DNA of 64,000 bases from Spongilla lacustris (taxonomy: Eukaryota > Porifera > Demospongiae > Spongillida > Spongillidae): contig OX442434.1 in the NCBI GenBank assembly GCA_949361645.1, positions 2,471,672 to 2,535,671 of the forward strand, read 5' to 3'. This document shows, piece by piece, positions 48,237-59,400 of this stretch. The notes under the pieces are model-generated. The model saw only the letters and a program-made list of their open reading frames with translations, made no database searches and was not told the origin of the DNA. The stretch's first letter is position 1. Each line of letters starts with the position of its first letter. A program made the translations under genes and the position numbers.

Positions 48237-48295
48237 TAGTCTGACGTAGCCACGCCCTCGCGCTTTGCGGAGGAGGGTGTGGCTACGTCAGACTA
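48237..48295. promoter_or_regulatory. Inverted repeat with CRE-like and GC-box motifs
   Basis: tagtctgacgtagccacgcc at 48,237 onward pairs with its near-exact inverse ending at 48,295 (23 bp arms, one mismatch). Each arm holds a TGACGTAG half-CRE and CCACRCCC. It sits between two divergent DEATH-domain genes and overlaps the 5' part of the minus-strand one. A second nested inverted pair (gtgggctaagcagagggact at ~48,153 and its inverse at ~48,360) surrounds it. A shared promoter is possible. Confidence 0.4.
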
Positions 48296-48398
48296 GGTGG
48301 CGGGCCGAAGCGGGGAAAAAGTGAACAAATTGCAAACCCGGCTCAGTAGCGGGTTCAGGAGTCCCTCTGCTTAGCCCACAGTGTTGCCGCGATATATC

Positions 48399-48452
48399 GT
48401 GATTAAAAGTTTATATCGCGAAAGGCGATATATCGTAGTCATATCGCGAAAT
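48399..48452. repeat. GATATATCG palindrome cluster
   Basis: gatatatcg, atatcgcga and tatcgcgaaaggcgatatat occur within ~55 bases as overlapping palindromes. Function unknown. Confidence 0.5.
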
Positions 48453-48818
48453 AAACGTGCACGGACGTAAACAAAGATGTAATTTAGAAACGAGCAGAGA
48501 ATAAGTATACATTTAGGTATATCAATGAAAATAAAATAATTTACTGTTGCAGTTAAACCAGTTCAGTTTCAATTTTGCCTTAGAAATATACAATTGTCAA
48601 TGCAGCAAGATGCCACGCCCCCACGGGCGCAATCTTCTTAAGGAAAATACCTAAGCAAAAAATGCACATGCTGGTTTAGCTTTTTTTTTTTTCATTGTTT
48701 TGATGGCATACATATAGATAGTTTTTTTCTTTAAGTTTAGTTATCTTTACTAGTTTCAATTTTGTGCTTTCCTCACTATGGCAAATGGGAGGTCATGGAT
48801 GAGGACAAGCTACTATAG

Positions 48819-49522
48819 GTTCTTGCTAGTGCTTACCAAGTGGAACCTTCTGATCAGCTACCAATAACTTCTGAGCCTTCAGTTACTAAGCAACCATCAG
48901 CTGGTAAAGCTGAGGTTGGTACTTTAGATGAGCACACTGATCAAGCCACTAAGGAAGTAAATAGACTTGTTTTTGAAACATTTAAACATTTGCCCCTCCG
49001 AACAGACAAGAAGGCATTTAGTGTGAAAAATTAGTTCAATTTATCGATAGTGGTGGTCAACCACAGTTTCATGAGCTCTTACCTGCCTTTGTCCAAAATG
49101 TGTCAGCAATCATCTTTTCTATAAATCTTTCTGAAAAACTAGATAACTGTCCCATGATCTATTTCTATGGGCAGGATGGTAAACCAGTGGGTGAGCCATA
49201 CCAATCTACATACTCACACAAGCAGGTGTTGGAGCAGTGTGTGAGGGCTGCTGATTCAAGAGATGTCCACCCTAATTATAAGGTCTTTGTAGTGGGCACA
49301 CACAAAGATAAAGAAGAAGAGTGTGATGAGGAGAAGGAGACTAAGGAAGAAATGGTTAGTAAAATAGTGAAATCCGAATCTCTTATTGCCACAAATTGGA
49401 ATGAAAATGAAACAATTTGGGCAGTTAACTGTAAATGTCCTGGCTCAACGGACAAAGATGTTGGAGATAAACTAAGGAAAGCTATTATTTGCAGGGGTTC
49501 GAGCAGTGAGCCTCTGTCTTAG
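48819..49522 (+). CDS. Roc-like GTPase segment of the locus
   Basis: Reads VLASAYQVEPSDQLP to TDKKAFSVK, then, one base out of frame, LVQFIDSGGQPQFHELLPAF. DSGGQ is the G3 motif of Roc-type GTPases. FVVGTHKDK at ~49,285-49,311 is the G4 (T/N-K-x-D) equivalent. The 48,819 boundary is the last possible acceptor (actatag); if the exon began earlier, the TAG at 48,816 would interrupt it. The end near 49,520 (RGSSSEPLS stop) is probably intronic read-through. Confidence 0.55.
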
Positions 49523-49718
49523 AGGATCCCGCACCAAATGGAGAAGTGGGCTGGGGTTTGAAGATGGTGCTCCTCTGGCCTCATTCATGGAGTAAATTTA
49601 TTGTCTTATTATTTCTTTTTTTAATTACTTATCATCTAATTGTATGTATTTCATGTTTTTATTAAATTTAATTATTTTACACTGCTATAATGACCCCTAC
49701 TATCTACCTATAAAGTGG

Positions 49719-50721
49719 TTTGTTTTGGAGATGCAGATAGTAGAGTCAGCTACAAATGGTGTTCTGAAGTATAATCAGTGTATGCAGCTTGCAGAGAGGT
49801 TAGGTATGAATGAGCATGGCTTAAAGGCAGCTCTCCTCCACATGGTTAAGCATAATCTCCTTCTTTGGTATGATGTAAAAAGTCTCCAAGATGTAGTTTT
49901 CTCTGATCCTCAGGTCATTCTTAAAATTATTACAGGCTTAGTTCAGTTTAAATATGAGCTTGCTGGACGTAATGTGAAGTGTGAGTGTGGTGTGAAGCTA
50001 GCTTGGTGCAATATGTTTAGGGATCATGCTACAGTAAACCATGAATTTTTGTCCCAAGACCGCTTTAAAAAGTCTTTTGTGGATGGTATTCTTACAGTTG
50101 AGCATTTCATTCAGCTGATGTGTCACCTACTTATCATGGTTCCCTTGATAGATGGTAAGTACCTCATGCCAGCCCTTTTGGATCCTCTGATTGGTGATAC
50201 GATCTGTAGAGAAAATAAGCGAGTTGATGTTGAGCCTCTTCTTGTCTGTTTTCCTAATGAGTGTGTACCATATGGGATATTCAGTTGCTTGGTAGCTTTC
50301 TTACAAAAAGAGCACTGCAAATTAGTAGAGAATAGTAAACAAGTACCAATTTGCCTTCATAGAAATTGTGTTGCTTGTAAGCTTCAAGAATTTCCTGCTA
50401 AATTCATCATCATTGATTTAATGGCTTACATAGAAGTACACCTTGATGAAGGAGATGAAGAGGATACCGGTAAAGCTTGCACTGAAATTAAAAAGCTTAT
50501 TTATGATGGCATTCAGGAATGTGCTGAAGTTCTCCACTACAATAGCCTGCATTTGAAGGATGGTTTTATCTGCTCCAGTGACTCTTGCAAGCATGCAGCT
50601 ATAGTATACCTTTTAAGGAAACTTTTCACAAAGCAGAATGTACACATTGTTCAAGTGTCATGACACTCACCACAAAACACACAGTTTGGCTTATTGCAAA
50701 CGAAGAAACTCAAAATACACA
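49719..50721 (+). CDS. COR-like region exon
   Basis: A long open exon from KWFVLEMQIVESATNG to LLRKLFTKQNVHIVQ, then (frame changed) HCSSVMTLTTKHTVWLIANE. It ends before a likely donor (CAA G then GTTTAT at 50,722). W-F-V-L-E with downstream RLGMNEHGLKAALLHM is typical of the winged-helix part of COR modules. A KCECG..W..M motif suggests a small inserted zinc-like knuckle. The intron 50,722-50,800 ends in a strong pyrimidine tract and cag. Confidence 0.6.
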
Positions 50722-50800
50722 AGGTTTATTGGTTGTTGATTATATTTTGGCATTTTTTGACGTGATGTTCTTTCCTATCTCCAATCACTCTGTTCTTGCC

Positions 50801-52019
50801 CAGCTCTACACAGCAGGCCTGAGCAAAGGATGATCTACAACTTACCACTTGCTGATTGGCATAGCGTTGGTCTTGAGCTTGGCATCTCTGAAAGTGCACT
50901 GAAAGTCATCCAAAAGAACAATGTTGGTGATGTGAATGCTCAGAAGAGAGAGATGTTCAGCACATGGCTACGTCAGGATGTCAAGGCTATATACAGAAAG
51001 CTTGTCAAGGTGCTGATAAAAGCAGACCTAGCAGAACCAGAAGAAGACAGTGCACAGAAACTTGCTGATGACCTCGGTAAGATACTCTTATGTATGTATG
51101 ATCATGTTATGTACAAGTACTTTATCCATTAGGGTTCAGCCTGGATCCATTCCTTACTTCTTCTCAGGCTACTACTAATCCAGCTTCTGTTTCAAGTAAG
51201 ATTATCTTTATTGATGTACATTCGTTATGTGTGGTATGTAAGCTATACACATGTCAATTTTTAAGAATCCATCATTACAGTAGACCTTCTGTACAGTAGA
51301 CCTCTATTGGACTCCTGTTCAGTAGACCACTATTGGACCCCTGTACAGTACCTCTGTACAGTAGACCTCTATTGGCCCCTGTACAGTAGACCTCTGTTGG
51401 ACCTCTGTACAGTAGACCTCTATTGGACCTCTGTACAGTCTATTGTACCTCTGTACAGTAGACCTCTATTGGACCCCTGTACAGTAGACCTTCATTGGAC
51501 CTCTGTACAGTAGACCTCTATTGGACCCCTGTACAGTAGACCTCTATTGGACCTCTGTACAGTAGACCTCTATTGGACCCCTGTACAGTAGACCTTCATT
51601 GGACCTCTGTACAGTAGACCTCTATTGGACCCCTGTACAGTAGACCTCTATTGGACCCCTGTACAGTAGACCTCTATTGTACCTCTGTTCAGTAGACCAC
51701 TATTGGACCCCTGTACAGTAGACCTTCATTGGACCTCTGTACAGTAGACCTCTATTGGACCCCTGTACAGTAGACCTCTATTGGACCTCTGTACAGTAGA
51801 CCTCTATTGGACCGCTGACCTCTATTGTACCTCTGTACAGCATATGAAGCCTCACAGGGTAAACTAGAAGAAAGGCCAGCCAAATACCGAAGAACAGAGA
51901 TCCAGAGGTATGATTCAGACCCTAACCACACATGCATAAAGTCTTTTTTTTTCATACCATCCTCCGGAAATTTTTTTATATATAGGATACTTCGTAACTT
52001 CAATAACGCCAGATGCTAG
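50801..52019 (+). CDS. DEATH domain and C-terminal tail exons
   Basis: Exons 50801-51076, 51133-51195, 51841-51907 and 51986-52019, all GT-AG with matching phases. The first starts ALHSRPEQRMIYN and carries the DEATH fold: LADWHSVGLELGISESALKV, REMFSTWLRQDVKAIYRKLV. The next encode GFSLDPFLTSSQATTNPASV, then YEASQGKLEERPAKYRRTEI, then RILRNFNNARC and a stop. The tail is short and basic. The third intron is filled by a minisatellite. Confidence 0.65.
51281..51840. repeat. 26 bp minisatellite filling an intron
   Basis: About twenty units of gtacagtagacctctattgg plus acccct or acctct. The last unit ends cctctgtacag and is followed directly by the next exon at 51,841, so the array provides the 3' splice site. 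The array is confined to the intron 51,196-51,840. Confidence 0.9.
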
Positions 52020-52758
52020 TGGTGATCTGAAGCCATTGAGGTGTTTCCTACTGTGATATATCAAGCCTGACTGTTAGGACTTGTATGTGTGTGTTATACA
52101 TGTATATATTGTTATGATGTCAGGTGACACAGTATGTGCTATAGTAACGCTTTTACATTGGATCTATATATAGTGCAAAGTTCAAATTTTCAAACAATGT
52201 GGATAGGGCAAAAAAGAAATGCGCATCTTGATTGGATGGATAAACTGTATGCATGCCAAATTGGATTACGAAATCTGTTGCAATTTGTCCACATACTCCA
52301 TAAGACTCTACCACTATTTTAAAAACGCTCTGGCATGGTGAAATAAGTCACTGAGTGGAAATAATTCACATTTGAAAATGACTCTGGAGGTTATGTAGAT
52401 GGAACTTGAAGTGGACCTGGGAGGAAGAAATAAAGGAGTGATGGCAATGAAGGTAAGACGTAGAAAGGGAGGAAGGAGAGAAAGTGATAGAAAGAAGGTT
52501 CAAAAATGCTCTATCCCAATAACAAATTACTAAGTTCTAATCTTGAAGCTACTATAGGGCCTAGGGTTACCGCATACATGTAGCATACATGTATATGCAA
52601 CCCATCCAGTGTGATAAGTATTTCCCTCTATAACTTACCTGCAGCATTCCTGGCTGCAACTACTTATTAAAACACCAGTCAGTGTATCATTTTCAGTGTA
52701 TCATTTTCAATGCTTGCTCATGCACACCTTTGCTCATGCACACCTTATTATCCCTTAC
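52020..52758. other. Convergent gene ends; possible last exon of the large minus-strand gene
   Basis: Between the stop of the Roc-COR-DEATH gene and the last sure exon of the large gene. On the minus strand a candidate terminal exon near 52,635-52,660 starts after gttgcag and would add ARNAAGKL and a stop in the right phase. It is short and unproven. The rest shows nothing else. Confidence 0.35.
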
Positions 52759-53447
52759 CTCTTATTCGTGCAACAATTTTTTTATATTTCTTTGTTGCTT
52801 CTAAAATTTCAATAAAGTATTTTAGGTCAGCCTTGATAGCTCTTTCCACTGCTCCCAAGAGGAGGGATACTTTTCTTTTGTTAGGAAGCGTTCCATTTTC
52901 AATATCTTCCATTTCACTTGAACTCAGTATTCCAGATGCAAATAACTTAGCTTTTACATCATCAGCATAAAGTTGTTCATAAAGATCACCATACATGCTT
53001 CTGAACTGTTCCATCACGTCACTTTTGGTACCTAAATTGAAGGTACAAATTACTTCGCTATACACTGTGCAAGCCCGGTTAAGAGTTAATATGTAGCTAA
53101 CATATGCACATGTATACACTACACATGAAAATGTAATTTAGACCTTTGCAAAGTCAAAACTAAAGTAAAAAAGGTAGTTTCTCAATTTGCATCCATGCAT
53201 TAACAGCAGTAGGTACATTACGTGATTAATATCTCTTGGATTGTTTTAATAATGGCACTATCAGCTACAATAGCTGATGGGAGGGTGGACCTTTGGGGAG
53301 AGGAAGTAAAATGACTAAATTGGTGAAGGGGTTAAATATATGAGAAAGGTGTGGCAAAGAACACTTCAGCATTGGCTATGACCATATCATATATACCTAG
53401 TGATCCTGGAGGTTCGGTTGATGGAGCTGGTGATTGAGGGTGCACAA
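52759..53447 (-). CDS. Pro-rich linker and CARD 3 exons of the large gene
   Basis: Exon 53397-53447 encodes VHPQSPAPSTEPPGSL. Exon 52759-53031 continues GTKSDVMEQFRSMYGDLYEQ, LFASGILSSSEMEDIENGTL, KRKVSLLLGAVERAIKADLK and YFIEILEATKKYKKIVARIR, a complete CARD-like six-helix pattern. The donor AGAG then GTAAGG shows that at least one more exon follows; read through, it would stop after GKG. The preceding junction to UPA needs a small exon of length 3n+1. A 7-base microexon at ~53,654-53,660 (after cccctattgtag, before GTAAGC) would fit but is only a guess. Confidence 0.65.
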
Positions 53448-56400
53448 CTGTTGAAAAGAGGAAAAGGTATGGTATGAAAGGTGATACACTTAATAGTGTT
53501 GATGTAACAGTGCCCAGTGTCACACTTAACACCCTAAGTATGACCACCCCATACAGAACTGAAGGACAACACATAGAATATCATGTAAATTGAGGTAGAG
53601 TACTGCACATCAGTACAGCGCTGACCAGTGTAAATCAAAAACGTTGCTTACATGTACACTACAATAGGGGAGATAAAATATAGAAAGCATTTAAACTGGA
53701 AGTAATATTGGGCAATCTGTACATGTTTAATACATAGTTTTATGATAATTATAAAGACTTCTTTTGAATTTTAATAATAATAATGCAATAGGAATGCTAT
53801 CAAACCATGCCCCAAGTGGTATTCCCTGATTTTAAACTTTATTATTTGTGTCCATGTTGCATCACTAACCCTAACCACCCTGAGATCACAATTTATTATT
53901 GTATTTTAGACAGACTAAAAAACATTGTCAAGGATGGCCAGGCAAAGATATGTATAGCATGATCAACTTGCAGATTGCAAAGCAGTTTTGGGAAGAAGAA
54001 TGGCATCTTTGAGCCTAGCCTCCAAATGGTTGGTGACACAATCTGAGCTGTTTACATGTTGCCTTCTGAGCTTCTGCAAAGCCCATACTCTAAAAAATCA
54101 TATACTTTACATTATGAGTGACAAAACCCAAAATTGAGTTACTTTCAGTATACACTATTGTAACAAGCTAGACTTTATGTTTGAATCGTGACTGACTAGA
54201 CTGTCTGGCTTTTCATGTACTGCATGTGACCTTTGAACTTCTCATGTATTGCTATATAAGTGCATTGATGTAGGCATATGATATCTTTTCGGCATATGAG
54301 AGTTTGTGGCGGAACCAAGTCAGTTACACTATCTATTGTGTATCGTGTATCCAAACATCAGAAGAACACAAGGTAATGTACAACATTTTTGCTATTATTT
54401 ATTAATTAATGCTGCATCTTATACGTGCAATCGAATTGTGCACAACCCTTTTCAAAGTGTACTTTGTGGCAATTATGTTCTAGCATTTTACAACATGTAG
54501 CTTGTTACAAAAACATAACAGACCAAAGGAGGGGAAGAGAGGTGGGGAATCTAACCAGAAAAGCACTCCACTGTGATGCTCTCTGGTTTCCTTGCTCCTA
54601 TTAAGTTGATTGGCTGGTAGTGGCACTCCATTTCTTTACCTGTCAAAATCCATTGTATATAGAAAGTGCATCCTGGAATTCGCTTTCCCTCTTCAAATTT
54701 GTCCACTTCATTCTTATTTATCTGAGAAGGTGTGCGGGCATGTGATGTAATGTATCAGACATCTAAAACATCAGGCCCGTGTGCTGGTCAGGAGTGAGGG
54801 GTTGCAAAAAAAAATACGGGTGGAACTATAACAGGGAGGTGTAGGGGGTGGGTGCCATGCCCTGTGCTCCTCCATACCCTGCAGTTTTCAAGTCACAAAA
54901 CATGCAAAATGCGAAAAACAGATAGAACATTAAATACAACATCCACAAGAATTACTTGATTTCAGTGAAACCCCACCCAGCTTACAAGCCTGCACATTAC
55001 TGTAATGTCATTAAGTTGTTGTGCTGTGGTATGAGCCACTGCATATCAGTAACTTGCAGGTGGTGAGCCGATTAGATGCATGTACATTACATTGTACTCT
55101 GATTGACAAATGCTCTGTGGATTATAAAGTTTCCTTCCTCCAAGTTAATCAACAATTTAGCATAGAAAGATAACAAGCAACAGGTACTATTATGGTGCAT
55201 TTCTGGTGTAAATGAAATGCAATGATATATTCACAAACCTCAAGAGGTTTCACAAAAGGTGTAAACTTCCATCCATTTCCCACTATTTCGCTTGGAAGCT
55301 CCAAGCAAATGTTTTGTTCTTCAAATGCAACATTTGCATTTCGTTCTTTAGATGTTCCAATTTCTTTCGTCACCACCTTAGAAATCACAACAATAATTGT
55401 TATGTCAACAAAAAAGCAAGCAAATTACGCGGCTATTGGTAAAAACTGATCTACACTGATAGTCTCTGATGATGTGTTATCTTTCCTGTACAGTGTTGGC
55501 CTAGTGATCACATTGACTTGAATGATGTTATATAATTAAATACATTTCATTCTTTAAAGTTGGTTTAGGTACATGTACTCAGCAGCACAATGAAGTGAGG
55601 GATACTCTTGCTGGTAATCTAGCATCCATTGCATTCAAAGATGTAATTAGAGAACTGGTGGTGCAAGAAGCTGACAATGCAATAGACTTTCCTGCCTTGA
55701 TTGCTGATTTAGGTGTGAGGGGAATTTGGCAGTCACTGATAGTTTTTTTTGTTGATATTTTTCAAAATTGTTGCCGACACAGATGCCCCATCATACATAA
55801 AGCGTACAGTAGATACAGTTCTACTAACAAATGAACAAGAGAAGAAATATATAGGAGTTGTTCAAACAAGGCGTGCAACCTTAAAACCTTTAGTGTTTCA
55901 GTGGATGGGTTTTTAGCAGAAAAAAGTCCTTGATTGAAGTGGCAGGCTGGGTTAGGGCCTGATTGTTTTTTGCCATTTCAAGAGCACCAGATTTATGCCT
56001 ACAAGGCAGCAGAAACAGATGGTAGTCTGGGCCGACTGCAGGGATAGCTGTCCTTGTTTATGATTTTGTGAGGCGTTTTGTGTAAGTATTATGTGTTTTC
56101 TGACATGTATGTGTGTAAGAATTATGAGTAAGTATGTATATTATGTGTTTTCTGACTTGTGTACATGTAGTGTGTGGTTCAATACTAGCTCAATGTGTTT
56201 TTAAAAAAAATGTGTGTCGAATAATATAATAGTAATATGTAGCACAATGGTAATACTATTAAAAGTATGTGATGCTACTTCTCAAAAATGAAATATCATA
56301 TTTACTATAGTATCGATCTCACCGTATTGCATAAGGGTAGGTTTCTTGTGATAATGAACTGAACTGTTCTACAGTTGATTGTTGAGTCATTGTAGCAGAC

Positions 56401-59400
56401 CCTTCCACAGTAATCAATGTCTGGTTCTTCCTGCTGTACTATTCCAAGCCGCTGGCTTGTAAAAATTCCACAAATCCAATTCCATACTACTGCTAACTTG
56501 GAGAAGCTGCTGACAAATATCCTGCCAGTCTTCTTACCAGTGTTAGGATCAACAGAAAATGTCCCTCCTTCCAAGTACTCAAACCTTGTTGCTACTTCTC
56601 CCCTGGCAACCACAAATGACAGTCGATCCTCTTGACCTGGCTTCAGATTAACACAATGTTCAATCACTAATTCTACAGGTTTGTTCAGTTTATTAATGTG
56701 TGAAATTAGTGTAATATTATATACAGCACTAACTAGTGATGACCCTGGTGGCAAAGTGATATCTGTGCCCAGATGAGCTGTAACCTCAATTTTGCACTCC
56801 TTTATACTTGAAGGCAGACTGTCACTGGAAACAGAAATGAGCAATCCACAATTTTTCCATCTGGATACATGTACATCTGTTCTTACATTGGTGATGGTTT
56901 GTCCACCTTCAAAAGAAAGTGCATTTTACAGACTCAACACATCCAGGAAATTAAATTTTAATGATAGTGCAATGATAAACTAAAAGCCAAGAATACAGCA
57001 CAAATAACAAGGGGGGAGGAGGCAAATAAGATTAATTTGCAGAGCTTAATGAAGGAATTCTTAATCGGCAGATCTTGAAATTGTTAGAAAGGGAAAATGT
57101 ACGGGAAGTCAAAGAGGGTACCCAAACAATTTTCAGAAACAGTCATGTACATGTACCACCTTTTCTGACACCTTTGATATATGGAGAAATAATTGTAAAA
57201 ACATACACGATTCCAAGCCATACAAGAGGTGGGATACAGAAGAAACCAGGATCATCGACAATAACTTGGGTTTGAATGTAGTGGTAAATCAAAATCTTAG
57301 ACTACAGCTAATGAACAATTGTGGGTACCTTATTTCAGTTATGCAGTGATCTTGCTAGGTATATGTTCCCAATCCAATAACTACACATGATATTGCATGA
57401 TTCTTAATTTTCACTATTGCAAAGCACATATGTATGTACTCATGCGTTGCATTTGTATTCACATTTGGAAGGAGGCTATGGAATGAAAAAATGAGCATTT
57501 ACATCGCGGCCCAACTGTTGCTCACAAAAGAAGTTATACATCAAAAGTCATGGGACTACACTATGGTTTTTAAAGCATAATTCTCTTTGGACTGAGCTTT
57601 AAATGCTAATTTGATGCTTTTTGTTAATAAAGTTGTTTTTTCCCTTCATGTCAGGAAAAGATGAGAGCCAAATGACACGCAAAATACCTCAAAATGTGAA
57701 CGCAGAAAGTATTAGACAAAGCCAGAAAAGGAACAGGCCAGCACTACAAAAAGGTATGATACAGAGCCTGGAAAGAAATGGAAACAGAAGTACCAGGCAG
57801 AACACTAACTATTACAAGTACATAGTATTATCTATCCATCTTATGTTGCACGATGCAAGTGAAGCATATTCACACACTAAAAGGCTGCCACCTACCCCCA
57901 AATATCAAACCCTTCCTCCCTCCTCCCATCCTTGTATATGCCCTATTCTTTGCTAATAGCGGCACATTTTAAGCTTAATGGATGGCATGATGGAGTGAAT
58001 AATTGCAATCACTCACCATCGTCAGGTGTGTTAACAGTTATTGGAGTGCTGTAGTCCCCAAAATCCACTGTCTTGGCCCTCACACGTATTGTGTACTCAG
58101 TGCGTGGTTTAAGATTGGTCCGCTCAGTAGTGGTAGTAACCCCAACATCATGAAGACATTCACTTTCACCATGTGGAGTGTAGCTGACTTGATAGCCTGT
58201 GATGATACCATTTGGGTCATGTGGTTGGACAAAAGAACAAAAGAATTAAAAGTTTCAAACTCATATAGATCTGATTGCCTTTATGGAGGGATATATTACA
58301 CAAGATGCCATTGATCACACATATCTACGCTATTTTTATGTTATGCACAATAAAACATGTACCTTAAAGACAGAGGTATTACCTTAGAATCCCAAATAGT
58401 TACATCCATGCATGACTCACCTGATGTGCTGGGCTTTAAATCAGCTTTTAACAATCCATCTTCAATATCATCAGCCAGTGCACCCAAGTCTATCTTCCTC
58501 AACACACCTATCAGTGTTGACCAGGATACAGGCTGTGCTCCCTTCCCTTGGAGCCAGCGACTAAAAATGGCCATGTTGATCTTCTTGGCATCCCTCTTGT
58601 GCTCATGTTCCAGAGCCTGTATAACAGCTCCAGTGTCATCCTTGAGAAGGAAGACTCCCATCTTTAAGTATGCAGTTCCCACCAGGGCAGCCACATTGAA
58701 TGTCCTGGTCTTGCCAGTGAAGAGCAGCAACTGCTCCAGGGTGGGGAGTACTGTTGCAATACATTGATCAGTTTCTCTGTCCAGTAAAGGAGTGCTGAAA
58801 GCTGAAAAGGTTATAATGGAGTGTGAAATAAAATAACATCTGCACGCGTTATGATTGATCAACATCCCATAACCACATTTTTTAAAAAAATGCATTACAC
58901 TATAAAAACGTGAACAGGAAAAAATACATGTGCATGCACACTTATACCATACAATTAGGGTGTAAGGTTATTGACATAAACGTAAATTCCATTACCCCTT
59001 GTTTGCTTAATTGATATATCATAAAAAATGTTTCTTTGTAGCGGTGTGGTCAATGATCATTACAGAATACATAATTATTATTAGCCCATTCTGACATCAT
59101 TTCCTCACCTTCAGGAGGGCAAGGATGATCTTCACCTGGTGAAGATGGGTCATTACTAGGAATGTCATTATGACTTTGGGGGAGAAATGGCATTGTGAAG
59201 GAAGGAGTAGTGATATTACTTCTGATGTCTAACACTAGTGGTTTGTATTTTGCAATTCTTTCCAGTATGTTCAGAAACCTCTCATAATTTCTATGGTCTA
59301 TTTCTATAGCTCTCTCCACTGCATTTAGTAGAAGAAGTCTTCTCTCCATACTTGGTATTGTGGTGATGCTGGCTGTATCCTTATCACTTTGTGATATTAA

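Larger units (their letters stand above)
48773..52019 (+). pseudogene. Roc-COR-DEATH gene, frame-damaged (whole locus)
   Basis: Exon chain on the plus strand coding for the C-terminal part of a Roc GTPase-like domain, a COR-like region, a DEATH domain and a short basic tail. Three problems argue for a pseudogene or assembly errors. First, an in-frame TAG at 48,816 after KWEVMDEDKLL. Second, a one-base loss in an A run at ~49,027-49,032. Third, a frame change at ~50,655. The P-loop exon expected 5' of this block is not visible. Introns in the 3' half obey GT-AG with matching phases, so the damage is limited. COR-containing DEATH proteins are abundant in sponges and cnidarians (known); the specific role is unknown. 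Confidence 0.6.

Noticed and set aside
47819..48253. Start of the small DEATH gene at 48,253
   Set aside because: That codon is GTG; the first in-frame ATG is at 48,203-48,205.
51281..51840. Regular direct repeats that could suggest a CRISPR array
   Set aside because: Units are contiguous tandem copies without unique spacers, in a eukaryotic intron.
57060..57275. Plus-strand 66-codon frame (MKLLERENV-like)
   Set aside because: No ATG at the expected place, no domain, no partner exon; also antisense to the large gene.
57621..57956. Plus-strand frame with splice-like borders (catgtcag before GKDESQM, AAAAAG then GTATGA)
   Set aside because: It lies antisense in an intron of the large gene, has no homologous domain or partner exon, and the sites may be chance.
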